DNA of 64,000 nucleotides from Bacteroidales bacterium (GTDB taxonomy: Bacteria > Bacteroidota > Bacteroidia > Bacteroidales > UBA932), in contig JAEEQS010000001.1 of NCBI GenBank assembly GCA_016285455.1, positions 1 through 64,000 of the forward strand, in the 5' to 3' direction. The notes beneath the pieces were generated by a model that saw only the letters and a program-made list of their open reading frames with translations, was not told the origin of the DNA and did not search any database. Both the position numbers and the translations under genes were made by a program. Shown piece after piece: positions 1 to 7,760 of the stretch (within the stretch, counting starts at the first letter, position 1; each line of letters starts with the position of its first letter).

Positions 1-64
1 AAAAAGCAGGGCTGAAAATCTTTTTTGCGGTTTTGATTAAATCGCTTATATTTGCAGCCCAATT

Positions 65-149
65 GGAGAGATGGCAGAGTGGTCGATTGCGGCAGTCTTG
101 AAAACTGTTGAGGTGAAAGCCTCCCGGGGTTCGAATCCCTGTCTCTCCG
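65..149 (+). tRNA. tRNA-Ser (anticodon TGA)
   Basis: The acceptor arms GGAGAGA and TCTCTCC pair, the anticodon loop reads CTTGAAA (anticodon TGA), there is a long variable arm typical of class II tRNAs, and the T arm GGTTCGAATCC is canonical. CCA is not encoded. It borders the left side of an AT-rich accessory segment that ends at another tRNA-Ser. Confidence 0.97.
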
Positions 150-231
150 CAACAAAATTGATTCTCAATCATTTAGATTATCAATATATATATTAACGCA
201 CACCAAAAGTGTGCGTTTTTCTTTTTTAGAC

Positions 232-1128
232 TTATAATGGATACTTCCTTCTAATTCTAGGACGTGGGAGCTGAATAACAACTTTGGGCTTACACAAGCA
301 TTTAGTAGCGACAGCATTGAATGAGCAATTATACTTACTGAAAGTTACGTCCATTAGCATATCCGCCGTTATTCCTCTTTTTTCCAATTCCAATAAGTCA
401 TTCTTTTCTAGTTTATTAAATAATACAAGCCCTAGAGCTGAGCTGTATTCAATATAAAACACATTACTTTGTTTTCCACAACTTCTACAAGAAGCAATAT
501 CCTCCACTAGATGTCGATCTAACATATTTGATGTGAATCCAGAACATTTTTTATTCAAACAAAGAGAAACAACATCCGGTTTGTGGAGCTTTTCTACAAG
601 TCTAGGCAAATCTTCTGGGTGGACGTTATATTGAACTAGAACAATTCCATTTTCCCTATAAAATGCCAACGTATTTTCCTCTGGAGAATGAGTATACACG
701 ACTTCTAATGCGACTCGGACCTTTCCAGAATCATCTAACAAAGCAATATCTGGACGACAGACCTTCATATCATACTCTACTGATATTGTTTTAGTACAAT
801 ACAAAAGATTACCAGAATATGGCGTATTGCAGACGCGACACCTCCAATCAACAACAAATGCCTTTTTCTCATTTAAGAAACTGTTTAATAATGTTGCCGC
901 CTCTTTCTTGAAGACTGCGTGTAAGACAGATTCCGGATCACAGTTATGTCCTCCTCCCTTATGTGCAAAATGAGGACAACGAGAACCAGGTCCTGACTTG
1001 CCACTATTCTTATAAATCAGTTCCTCTCCACATTCTGGACAGAAATACTTATTTCCCTTAACGGCATCTTTTGCTATGACAAGATGTCCTTTCTCATCAT
1101 ATGCGATTTTTATTAAAACATCTTTCAT
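232..1128 (-). CDS. CoiA-like nuclease / competence-type zinc-ribbon protein
   Basis: 298 aa. The N-terminus has a zinc-ribbon-like CPEC pair (residues about 30-33) followed by a PHFAHK stretch, the arrangement seen at the start of CoiA-like proteins. The centre holds RPDIAL...ALEVVYTH, which fits the D...E-x-V/K core of a restriction-endonuclease-like fold. Further Cys pairs (CRVC, CRSC, CLC) suggest extra zinc ribbons. CoiA is known as a DNA-transformation factor, and CoiA-like nucleases also occur as accessory genes. The role here is inferred from motifs only. The gene is divergent from a 79-aa gene, with matching palindromes in the shared control region. The ATG at 1128 follows a -7 box at 1151-1158, giving a short leader. 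It is AT-richer than the core genes to its right, consistent with an acquired island. Confidence 0.7.
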   Translation of the reverse strand: MKDVLIKIAYDEKGHLVIAKDAVKGNKYFCPECGEELIYKNSGKSGPGSRCPHFAHKGGGHNCDPESVLHAVFKKEAATLLNSFLNEKKAFVVDWRCRVCNTPYSGNLLYCTKTISVEYDMKVCRPDIALLDDSGKVRVALEVVYTHSPEENTLAFYRENGIVLVQYNVHPEDLPRLVEKLHKPDVVSLCLNKKCSGFTSNMLDRHLVEDIASCRSCGKQSNVFYIEYSSALGLVLFNKLEKNDLLELEKRGITADMLMDVTFSKYNCSFNAVATKCLCKPKVVIQLPRPRIRRKYPL

Positions 1129-1150
1129 ATCTCGCTTTTACATATTTCTG

Positions 1151-1158
1151 CAAAAATA
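1151..1158 (-). promoter_or_regulatory. -7 promoter box (TAnnTTTG) of the CoiA-like gene
   Basis: TATTTTTG on the minus strand, about 22 bases before the ATG at 1128. It is the Bacteroidota primary-sigma -7 box. The -33 region is occupied by the palindrome at 1169-1185. Confidence 0.6.
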
Positions 1159-1168
1159 GATTGTCGTT

Positions 1169-1185
1169 TTGACAGTTCTTGTCAA
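1169..1185. promoter_or_regulatory. palindromic operator candidate 1
   Basis: TTGACA-GTTCT-TGTCAA, a perfect 6-bp inverted repeat with a 5-bp centre. The perfect part extends to 8 bp (TTTTGACA / TGTCAAAA, 1167-1187). It ends exactly 10 bp upstream of the minus-strand -7 box, so it covers the -33 region of the CoiA-like promoter. It is probably a binding site for a dimeric regulator that is not identified in this window. Confidence 0.6.
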
Positions 1186-1214
1186 AATTTAAAATCTTAC
1201 AATAATTGTTTTGA

Positions 1215-1231
1215 TTGACGTGAATTGTCAA
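1215..1231. promoter_or_regulatory. palindromic operator candidate 2
   Basis: TTGACG-TGAAT-TGTCAA, the same 6-5-6 layout as the site at 1169-1185 with one mismatch between the arms. It lies exactly 10 bp upstream of the plus-strand -7 box at 1242-1249, mirroring site 1. The two centres are 46 bp apart. Confidence 0.6.
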
Positions 1232-1241
1232 TACAAAGGGC

Positions 1242-1249
1242 TACCTTTG
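1242..1249 (+). promoter_or_regulatory. -7 promoter box of the 79-aa gene
   Basis: TACCTTTG matches TAnnTTTG. Transcription would start near 1255, about 15 bases before the ATG at 1271. Confidence 0.6.
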
Positions 1250-1270
1250 TCACTATGAATAGGATGGTTT

Positions 1271-1510
1271 ATGAGAGTCGCAATTAGATGTATTTTTTAC
1301 AAGGCGGTAACACCTTCTTGTGATATAGTTGATATGGATGACGAGACATGGAGTTTATTTTTACGATCTGACAAATACAAGCGTATAGAAATAGCTCTTC
1401 ATATACTTCATAGAGAGAATCTAGAAGGAATGGTCCGCGAAATTGCGTGGATCCCATTAAACGACCAAACCAAACTTCAAGAGATGCCTAATCCGTTTGA
1501 AAAGGGATAA
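1271..1510 (+). CDS. 79-aa hypothetical protein
   Basis: 79 aa with no recognised family. It has a beta-rich start (MRVAIRCIFYKA), an acidic DMDDETW segment and a helical middle. No signal peptide or membrane segment is seen. Support that it is real comes from the well-placed -7 box, the short leader, and an operator shared with the divergent CoiA-like gene. An upstream ATG at 1254 opens a different frame and stops after 10 codons. If the paired operators work, this protein and the CoiA-like nuclease are co-regulated and may act together. A product this small could be an antitoxin-like or regulatory partner, but nothing in the sequence shows that. Confidence 0.55.
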   Translation: MRVAIRCIFYKAVTPSCDIVDMDDETWSLFLRSDKYKRIEIALHILHRENLEGMVREIAWIPLNDQTKLQEMPNPFEKG

Positions 1511-1591
1511 ATAAACAAATCCCCCTTGTTCAGAGACAATCGGAATTGTTGTAATTAATTGGAAACGTTGAAGTTGTTGATAGGAAGATGG

Positions 1592-2731
1592 TTATAAAGC
1601 TCCTAACAGCTCTTGAAGTTTTGCTTTTAATGTATCGACGTCTTTAGGTTTTGTTATTGATTTAAGATATGAAATCCTTTGCAACTTGTTCTTTTTGAAC
1701 AAATAAATGCCCAATGTGTCTATCAAGGCCACAGCTTTGTGACACTCTTTTCCTGATATTTCCAAATCTTCTTCTAGACAAATGCTGCTAGGACGATAGT
1801 ATTTCTTCAACTGAGCAGATAGATGGTCTTCTATCTCTTGATTTAGTTTAACCTCCACAGGCAGATATTTACCACCTAGTGCTATTACATTATCAATTTT
1901 GCCGGTTTTTCCACTCATATCACCAGCTACACAATAACATTCGCTGTACAGTTTCCCCGATGTTTTTAGTTTCGCTAAAAGATAATCAACATAATAACGT
2001 CTAAACTGATCCTCAGAGATGAACTTGAATTCGTGCATCTTTGTAACTGTAAGCCAATTCTTCCCATCAATCTTCTTTAAAGGGATCGGAGAAGAAATGC
2101 AGTTCTTGAAAAACGAGGATAGCCTTGGATTCTTTTTTAGGATTAAATCCCTCACTTTGTTGTAAGACTCTCCTAGCACAGATGTTATAGCCCCTTGCTG
2201 CTGAAAAGAAACAAGTTTCTTAAACTCAGAAAGCGGAATAGGGGTGTCTAGAACCCTAACATCTTCATATGTACAATAAACATTTGATTTCCAATGATTC
2301 TCCGCTCCCACTTCATTCTTTTCTCGCCAAGCAGATGATGTCACCTTCCCAACTGCAAATATTTTCCCTCCAAAAGCACGATAAGCTATCTCGGCCTCAC
2401 TTAGAGCATGAAGTAAATTGTAGTAAAACATGCGATCCGCCTCTGTATGCTTCTTGTCTCTTAGAAGTCCAGAGCCGATACTCATCAATTCTCGCTTTAG
2501 CTTATTTAATATGCTCTTGCTAGATACAGATTGCATAAAGAAACAAATATCGCCTGCTTTAGCCCAGCGAGGAGCCGTATACTCAATAGGAATATCGTTT
2601 ACATAAAAGGAGGATAACATATACAGCCTCTCGACATTTCCTGGAGTAAACCCAACTTCAACGTATTCATGCAGGTCTTCCAAAGATTTTACAGGAGATA
2701 GATTCAGAATATAGGATTGGATGTATTTCAT
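1592..2731 (-). CDS. PD-(D/E)XK nuclease-domain protein, possibly with an N-terminal EVE/PUA-like domain
   Basis: 379 aa. The C-terminal part has GKIDNVIALGGKYLPVEVKLN (about residues 275-300), which matches the D...E-x-K active site of PD-(D/E)XK nucleases. The N-terminal half has AKAGDICFF (about 57-65) and GGKIFAVGKV (about 120-130). That GD-hhFF ... h-G-h-G-x-V pattern resembles EVE/PUA-like modified-base readers; this assignment is tentative. Such a combination would suit a modification-sensing defence nuclease. The gene is alone between the 79-aa gene and tRNA-Ser(CGA), with its own -7 box. It is AT-rich like the rest of the island. I cannot name a precise family. Confidence 0.6.
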   Translation of the reverse strand: MKYIQSYILNLSPVKSLEDLHEYVEVGFTPGNVERLYMLSSFYVNDIPIEYTAPRWAKAGDICFFMQSVSSKSILNKLKRELMSIGSGLLRDKKHTEADRMFYYNLLHALSEAEIAYRAFGGKIFAVGKVTSSAWREKNEVGAENHWKSNVYCTYEDVRVLDTPIPLSEFKKLVSFQQQGAITSVLGESYNKVRDLILKKNPRLSSFFKNCISSPIPLKKIDGKNWLTVTKMHEFKFISEDQFRRYYVDYLLAKLKTSGKLYSECYCVAGDMSGKTGKIDNVIALGGKYLPVEVKLNQEIEDHLSAQLKKYYRPSSICLEEDLEISGKECHKAVALIDTLGIYLFKKNKLQRISYLKSITKPKDVDTLKAKLQELLGAL

Positions 2732-2751
2732 AATGCTTTTTGCTTACAAAA

Positions 2752-2759
2752 CAAAAATA
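2752..2759 (-). promoter_or_regulatory. -7 promoter box of the PD-(D/E)XK gene
   Basis: TATTTTTG on the minus strand, about 20 bases before the ATG at 2731. The TTGAC/GTCAA palindrome of the neighbouring divergent promoters is absent here, so this gene is probably controlled separately. Confidence 0.5.
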
Positions 2760-2901
2760 TCAAAATATATCTAGGTTTCCAAGATTATCTCTTATTATAA
2801 AACTCCCAGTTTTTGCCTGTTATGATTATTTTAGAACAACTCTTTCAGCGGTGAATTCATAATATTTATTCAAGTTTTTCTTTATCTTGCATTCATTAAT
2901 T

Positions 2902-2988
2902 GGTGAGTTGTCCGAGCGGTTGAAGGAGCCTGCCTCGAAAACAGGTTTGCAGTAAAATGCAACGGGGGTTCGAATCCCTCACTCACCG
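2902..2988 (+). tRNA. tRNA-Ser (anticodon CGA)
   Basis: The acceptor arms GGTGAGT / ACTCACC pair, the anticodon loop CTCGAAA gives CGA, and there is a long variable arm and a canonical T arm. It marks the right edge of the accessory island that starts after tRNA-Ser(TGA). Confidence 0.97.
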
Positions 2989-3008
2989 CGTTTTTCCAAG
3001 ATATTTGC

Positions 3009-3016
3009 TACATTTG
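3009..3016 (+). promoter_or_regulatory. -7 promoter box of the CD225-like gene
   Basis: TACATTTG, about 27 bases before the ATG at 3044. Confidence 0.45.
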
Positions 3017-3043
3017 CATTTGAATCTTTAAAATTACTCAGCG

Positions 3044-3490
3044 ATGGAAGAGAATTATCAGGGCTACAACCAGTCCCAGAGCCAGTGGCAGGGCCAGGAC
3101 CCTAACCAGCAGCAGGGTTACGGCTACCAGAATCAACAGCCGAACTACGGCTATCAGCAGAATTACCAGAACCAGCAGGGTTACCCTTACGGGAACCAGC
3201 CTCCTAAACCTTCCAACAATCTGGTTTGGGGAATATTGACCACAATTTGCTGCTGCCTTCCTTTCGGAATAGTGTCAATCGTTTTTGCAGCCAAGGTAGA
3301 TTCCCTGTATTATTCAGGCAGATATGAGGAGGCTCAAACTGCCGCAAGAAAAGCAGGAACCTGGGCAATTGTGGCAGCCGTTGTAGGATTCCTTACTTCT
3401 GCCGCCTGGGGAATTTTAAATTTGATAGCCGCAAAGCAAGGTTACAATTGGTATGACAGCGGGATGTTTGACAGCACTGGGTTGTTCTAA
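3044..3490 (+). CDS. CD225/dispanin-like membrane protein with Q/Y/G-rich tail
   Basis: 148 aa. Residues 1-57 are low-complexity, rich in Q, N, Y and G (repeated YGYQNQQ-like units), and look intrinsically disordered or prion-like. They are followed by a two-helix membrane domain: NNLVWGILTTICCCLPFGIVSIVFAAKVDSLY, then a cytosolic loop YYSGRYEEAQTAARKAG and a second helix. The CC(C)LP-hG-h-h-h-h-F-A-x-K-V pattern is the CD225 (interferon-induced transmembrane protein/dispanin) signature. Bacterial members are common in Bacteroidota and of unknown function. It is followed 9 bases later by the DUF2752 gene, so the two are likely co-transcribed with the YfcC transporter. Confidence 0.85.
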   Translation: MEENYQGYNQSQSQWQGQDPNQQQGYGYQNQQPNYGYQQNYQNQQGYPYGNQPPKPSNNLVWGILTTICCCLPFGIVSIVFAAKVDSLYYSGRYEEAQTAARKAGTWAIVAAVVGFLTSAAWGILNLIAAKQGYNWYDSGMFDSTGLF

Positions 3491-3499
3491 CAGATTTTG

Positions 3500-3901
3500 A
3501 TGCCGCTGAAATCCTCAAAGATATGGATGTGGATTATTCCTGTCGCCTTGGTGGCGGCAGGAATATTTTATTATTTCTTTGATCCGTCAAAGTCTTCTTA
3601 TGCGCCAAAATGTGTAATGAAGGCCATAACCGGATACCAGTGCCCCGGCTGCGGATTCCAAAGGGCGGCACACGCTTTCCTCCACGGAAATATCGCTGAG
3701 GCTGTGTCTTATAATCTGTTCTTTATTATCGCGATTCCTTATTTGCTTGTTCTGCTTTATTCATCGCTGATGATGCACGGTAAGAATCCTTCAAGGACAA
3801 CGGTGAAACTCTACGATTTGGCAACGAGCAGATACGCCATTTTTTCATATATTGCCATCTACTTGATTTGGTGGGTTGTCAGAAACATTTTAGGAATATG
3901 A
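3500..3901 (+). CDS. DUF2752 membrane protein
   Basis: 133 aa from the ATG at 3500; the track's start at 3497 is a TTG. It has three hydrophobic segments and the DUF2752 hallmark TGYQCPGCGFQRAAHAFLHG near residues 38-58. The family's function is unknown; the CPGCG-x-x-R-A motif suggests metal binding or a redox site at the membrane face. Its stop overlaps the next start as ATGA, so translation of the transporter is probably coupled. DUF2752 next to CD225-like genes suggests a shared envelope role, which is inference. Confidence 0.85.
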   Translation: MPLKSSKIWMWIIPVALVAAGIFYYFFDPSKSSYAPKCVMKAITGYQCPGCGFQRAAHAFLHGNIAEAVSYNLFFIIAIPYLLVLLYSSLMMHGKNPSRTTVKLYDLATSRYAIFSYIAIYLIWWVVRNILGI

Positions 3902-5466
3902 AAGCGGCAAAGAAAATACCCCATACTTTTGTGATAGTGGGATTCGTGCTTTTGGTGTGTGGAATCCTGACCTGGGTGCTTCCTGCAGGAGAGTTCGACC
4001 ATCAGACTGTTACAGTTGACGGGGTAGAGAAAGACGTGATTGTGGCGGGTTCCTATCACCAGGTGGAAAGCAGTCCTCAGAGCTGGCAGATACTGGGAGC
4101 CATTGTAGATGGTTTCAAGAGGCAGGCCGGGATAATTGCCTTTGTGCTCATTATCGGCGGAGCTTTCCAGATTCTGAATTCGAGCAGGGCCATAGACTTT
4201 GGCATAAGATCCTTCCTGAAAAGAGTCCATAAGCATTGGGCTATTATTGTTGCCACAATGGTGATATTCAGCCTTTTTGGAGCGGTCTTCGGAATGAGCG
4301 AAGAAACCATTGCATTCATCATAATCTTTGTTCCGCTTGCCATATCAATGGGCTATGACTCCATAACCGGAGTGCTTATGGTTTATGTGGCGGCGCATAT
4401 CGGATTCAGCGGAGCCGTTTTCAATCCTTTCACCATCGGCATTGCTCAGGGCCTTAGCGGCCTGCCTCTGTTCTCGGGCTTTGAGTACAGGATGGCGGTG
4501 TGGGTAATACTCACGCTTCTGATAATTGCTTTTACCCTCTGGTATGCCAACAGGGTTAAGAAGAATCCTAAGCTGAGTCCGACATACTCTATCGATGAAT
4601 ACTGGAGAAAGAGAGAAGAGGAAAGCGCCTCAATGGAGTTCAAAGAAAAGACATCGCTGAGCGCCTGGGTTGCATTTATTATCTCGGCGATTGCAATAGT
4701 AACAGCTGCAGTGCTTTATCCTAAAACCAGCGTGAGTTTCGGAGGCAGGGAATTCACGTTTGTTTGCCTTCCTGTAATTGCCGGGCTTTACATAATTTCC
4801 GGAATACTGACTCTGCGAAAATCTTATCTATTTTTCATATTAAGCGTGCTAGCATTCACAATAGTCTTCCTGATTGTTGGAGTGCTTGGTTACGGCTGGT
4901 ACGTGAAAGAGATTTCAGCCCTGTTCCTGGGTATGGGAATCATCAGCGGAGCTGCAATGGGAAGCAGCGCCAGCAAGATTGCAGTTGAGTTTGTCAACGG
5001 CGCAAAAGACATTTTGACGGCGGCTTTGATAGTCGGCCTTGCAGGCGGAATCATAGAGGTTCTGACGGCGGGAAAGGTTATGGATACCATACTCTACGGC
5101 CTGGCAAATACAATGAGCGGAACCAGCCAGGGCGGAACTGTTTCCATAATGTACGGTATCCAGACTGTCCTCAATCTTTTCATTCCTAGCGGTACAGCCA
5201 AGGCAGCTCTCACAATGCCAATCATGGCTCCGTTCTCTGACGTGATCGGCCTCAGCCGCCAGGCAACGGTAATGGCCTACCAGTTCGGAGACGGATTCAC
5301 CAATATGATAACTCCTACATCCGCCGTTCTGATGGGCGTGCTTGGAGCGGCTAGAATTCCTTACGAAGTCTGGCTGAAATGGTTTTGGAAGATATTGCTG
5401 GTATTCATGCTGATAGGCCTTCTGCTTCTGATGCCTACCGTTTACATGAACCTCAACGGATTTTAG
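3898..5466 (+). CDS. YfcC-family membrane transporter
   Basis: The start is placed at 3898 (MKAAKKIPHTFVIVG) rather than the track's 3868 because 3898 forms an ATGA overlap with the DUF2752 gene, giving 522 aa. About 12 membrane segments are visible. The start KIPHTFVI..LTWVLPAGEF and the inner stretch FGAVFGMSEETIAFI fit the YfcC/ArsB-NhaD-like ion transporter superfamily, whose members move C4-dicarboxylates, amino acids or peptides with cations. The C-terminal FIPSGTAKAALTMPIMAPFSD motif is also typical. The substrate cannot be told from the sequence. Its stop lies 3 bases from that of the convergent LRR gene. Confidence 0.85.
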   Translation: MKAAKKIPHTFVIVGFVLLVCGILTWVLPAGEFDHQTVTVDGVEKDVIVAGSYHQVESSPQSWQILGAIVDGFKRQAGIIAFVLIIGGAFQILNSSRAIDFGIRSFLKRVHKHWAIIVATMVIFSLFGAVFGMSEETIAFIIIFVPLAISMGYDSITGVLMVYVAAHIGFSGAVFNPFTIGIAQGLSGLPLFSGFEYRMAVWVILTLLIIAFTLWYANRVKKNPKLSPTYSIDEYWRKREEESASMEFKEKTSLSAWVAFIISAIAIVTAAVLYPKTSVSFGGREFTFVCLPVIAGLYIISGILTLRKSYLFFILSVLAFTIVFLIVGVLGYGWYVKEISALFLGMGIISGAAMGSSASKIAVEFVNGAKDILTAALIVGLAGGIIEVLTAGKVMDTILYGLANTMSGTSQGGTVSIMYGIQTVLNLFIPSGTAKAALTMPIMAPFSDVIGLSRQATVMAYQFGDGFTNMITPTSAVLMGVLGAARIPYEVWLKWFWKILLVFMLIGLLLLMPTVYMNLNGF

Positions 5467-5469
5467 AAC

Positions 5470-6381
5470 TTACTTGTTGTAGCCAATAAGCTCCACGTCT
5501 TTATCGGCCATCGCCAAACTGATTTTCGGGTTGTTGGTCAAGTCGATTTTTGTGAGCTTGTTTCTGTTGCACATCAGCCATTCCAACTTAGGGTTCTTGC
5601 TGACATCCAAAGAAGTAAGCTGGTTGCCCTCGCAATTTAAAGATGATAGTTCAGGGAGATTGCTTAAGTCAAGGCTTGTAAGCTGATTGTTGACGCAATA
5701 CAAGCGTTCTATTTTGGTGTTGTTGCTTACATCCAGATTTTTGATCTCATTTGTAGAACAAGCAAGATCCGTCAGCTTGGTGCATTTGCTAACATCCAGG
5801 ACAGGAATCTGATTGTCGCTGCAATTAAGATTATATAGTTCGGTGTTCTTGCTCACATCCAGACTGGTCAGGCCACATGAAAAGCAGTGCAAGTCTCTAA
5901 GCAGCGGATTGTGGCTCACGTCCAGGTTTCCGATTTTATTGGAGCTGCAATACAGATGTACCAGTTTAGGGTTCTTGCTTACATCCAGACTTGTTACCTC
6001 ATGATCTTCGAATACCAGCGCCTCAATGTTAGGGAAATACTCAAGACCCTTCAGAGAGAACAGAGGCTGGTCATATTCCCAGCCGGAAGGACCTTCTTCA
6101 CTAGCGTAAGTGGAAGGAAACACCAGTTCGAGTACACCTGCTGCTTCCGCCATGGAAAGCTTGCCGTCTGAATCGGCGTCAAAATTTATAATGCAGAATG
6201 ACTTGAATGAAGGATCATCCATAACAGTGCAAACGTCTTCAACTTCAGGAAGAACAAACGCATCCTCTGCCGCAGCGGCATTCTCTGTGTTTGCGGTATT
6301 CTCGTTATTATCTCCGCGATTCTTGCAGGAGAATAAGCACATCAAGGCGATAAGCAGCGATGCAAAAACGTATTTTTTCAT
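5470..6381 (-). CDS. leucine-rich-repeat lipoprotein with EF-hand-like loop
   Basis: 303 aa. There is a lipoprotein signal MKKYVFASLLIALMCLFSC. An acidic linker is followed at about residue 68 by NFDADSDGKLSMAEA, a good EF-hand calcium loop. Nine or so 21-residue LRRs of the type LDVSKNPKLxxLYCSSNxI fill residues 110-290. These short D-V-S-K/N repeats are common in surface lipoproteins of Bacteroidota. It is probably exposed on the outer membrane and binds protein or glycan. It is 6 bases downstream of the 138-aa membrane protein gene, so they are one operon. The DNA repeats of about 63 bp in this gene are the coding of the LRRs. Confidence 0.85.
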   Translation of the reverse strand: MKKYVFASLLIALMCLFSCKNRGDNNENTANTENAAAAEDAFVLPEVEDVCTVMDDPSFKSFCIINFDADSDGKLSMAEAAGVLELVFPSTYASEEGPSGWEYDQPLFSLKGLEYFPNIEALVFEDHEVTSLDVSKNPKLVHLYCSSNKIGNLDVSHNPLLRDLHCFSCGLTSLDVSKNTELYNLNCSDNQIPVLDVSKCTKLTDLACSTNEIKNLDVSNNTKIERLYCVNNQLTSLDLSNLPELSSLNCEGNQLTSLDVSKNPKLEWLMCNRNKLTKIDLTNNPKISLAMADKDVELIGYNK

Positions 6382-6387
6382 ATCGGT

Positions 6388-6804
6388 TTATTTTTGGTTT
6401 TCTGGAGACGGTTCCGGCGCTACTGGCATCGGCTCTGCCAGAAGCGGGAACTTGCGGTGAATGTTTTCCTTTTCTTTGATAAAAACGTGACCTAGAATTC
6501 CGAAGGAAATCTTTTTTTCCGGCTCTTTTCCGGTATTAATGTATCCTATGCTGAACAAGCCGTATCCCATAACCCTAAGGCAAGGGTTAACAGCGCTGTT
6601 GTAAAGTCCGTAACTAGCATATTTAAGAGATTTTGCGGCATCGCCTAGATTATTCAGGTTGGCCTTTTCCACAATATCATTTCCGATGGCGTCTATAATT
6701 GCTTCTCTGTGCGCCCTTCTGCCCGGGCAGGTCAGAAGAAGCACAGCCAGGATTGCAACCCCAATTGCAGATATGGTAATCTTGAAAACTTTTCCTCTTT
6801 TCAT
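6388..6804 (-). CDS. small membrane-anchored protein (DUF4359-like, tentative)
   Basis: 138 aa from the ATG at 6804 (MKRGKVFKITISAIG); the track's start at 6840 adds a poorly supported extension. One N-terminal membrane anchor is followed by a helical region REAIIDAIGNDIVEKAN and a C-terminal beta-rich part SIGYINTGKEPEKKISFGILGHVF. The overall layout resembles DUF4359 proteins, but the match is from memory and uncertain. It is the first gene of a pair with the LRR lipoprotein. Confidence 0.65.
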   Translation of the reverse strand: MKRGKVFKITISAIGVAILAVLLLTCPGRRAHREAIIDAIGNDIVEKANLNNLGDAAKSLKYASYGLYNSAVNPCLRVMGYGLFSIGYINTGKEPEKKISFGILGHVFIKEKENIHRKFPLLAEPMPVAPEPSPENQK

Positions 6805-6872
6805 AATGCCTTTCTTTTCTTCTAAATGCAAATTTAGCAAAAAATGAAAACCACTGCCCAGGTGTGTTTTTG

Positions 6873-6880
6873 TATCTTTG
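6873..6880 (+). promoter_or_regulatory. -7 promoter box, near-leaderless gene
   Basis: TATCTTTG ends 7 bases before the ATG at 6888, so the transcript would begin at or very near the start codon. Confidence 0.5.
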
Positions 6881-6887
6881 TGGTGTT

Positions 6888-7760
6888 ATGAAAAGATTTG
6901 TTTTGCTTGCTTCTCTGGTGTTTGTTTGTGCATCTGTTTTTGCACAGGTTAAGATAAAAGACGCGAAAGCTCTGCCGCTGAAGGCGGAACGGGTGGCGGA
7001 TCTGGCAGACTGGACTCCAAACAGTGTTGAAATCAAAGGTTCCACTCAGGGAATGGCGATGTACAAGAAATATGTGGTGGTGCTTCACGACGATGGAATG
7101 TGCTGCATCTACGACATGAAGAAGAAAGCTCTGGTTTCGGCTTTCATGCTGGAGGGTAATACCTCTCACTGCAACAATGCCTTTTTCGGGAAGGAGAAGT
7201 ATTCAAAGAAATCCAAGTTCCCGCTATTGTATGTTTCAGAATGCAGAGGAAAGCACGCCTGCCTAGTCACCGATATTAGTTTTGACGGCGGAAAGATTGT
7301 GCAGAAGATTTACTATGAAGGAACAGATTATCCGGGTTCTATCGACTGGTGCGCAGATGTAAAGAACGGTTTCATCTATACCTTTGGCGGTAGGAACGGA
7401 AGCTTTAAGCTACTCAAGAAATTTAAGATGCCGGCTCTGGCGGACTCTGACGAGAATGGGGAAGTGCATCTGAAAGATTCAGACGTTTTAGACGTAACCA
7501 GGATAGAAAGCGGTATCAATATCTGGCAGGGAAGCTATGTTATGGGAGACTTTGCCTTTCTTCCGGACGGTTACGCTCCGCACGACAGGCTTCTTCACAT
7601 TGTCAATCTGAAAACCAAGCAGCTGGAGCGCACAGAAAACATCAATGCCCTCGTGGATGAACCAGAGGGCATCGATATTCACGGCAAATGGGTCTATGTT
7701 GTTTTCCATACATCCCGTCAGCCGAAGCATTCCAAGCTGTGGAGATTTTCCCTTAAGTAA
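6888..7760 (+). CDS. secreted protein, possible beta-propeller
   Basis: 290 aa from the ATG at 6888, chosen because a clean Sec signal (MKRFVLLASLVFVCASVFAQ) begins there. The mature part is beta-rich with recurring units such as YKKYVVVLHDDGMCCIYDM, FPLLYVSECRGKHACLVTDI and GFIYTFGGRNGSFKLLKKF, which resemble propeller blades. No catalytic motif is recognised. The family is unknown to me. Its stop codon directly abuts that of the convergent TonB gene. Confidence 0.75.
   Translation: MKRFVLLASLVFVCASVFAQVKIKDAKALPLKAERVADLADWTPNSVEIKGSTQGMAMYKKYVVVLHDDGMCCIYDMKKKALVSAFMLEGNTSHCNNAFFGKEKYSKKSKFPLLYVSECRGKHACLVTDISFDGGKIVQKIYYEGTDYPGSIDWCADVKNGFIYTFGGRNGSFKLLKKFKMPALADSDENGEVHLKDSDVLDVTRIESGINIWQGSYVMGDFAFLPDGYAPHDRLLHIVNLKTKQLERTENINALVDEPEGIDIHGKWVYVVFHTSRQPKHSKLWRFSLK

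Noticed and set aside
65-2988. Shared T-arm sequence of the two tRNA-Ser genes as att direct repeats
   Set aside because: The match GGGTTCGAATCCCT is the conserved T arm of any such tRNA; the flanking sequences differ and no integrase is present.
5540-6004. Regular DNA repeats of about 63 bp that look like a tandem or CRISPR-like array
   Set aside because: The period is 21 codons and the repeats encode LRR units; there are no unique spacers between identical repeats.
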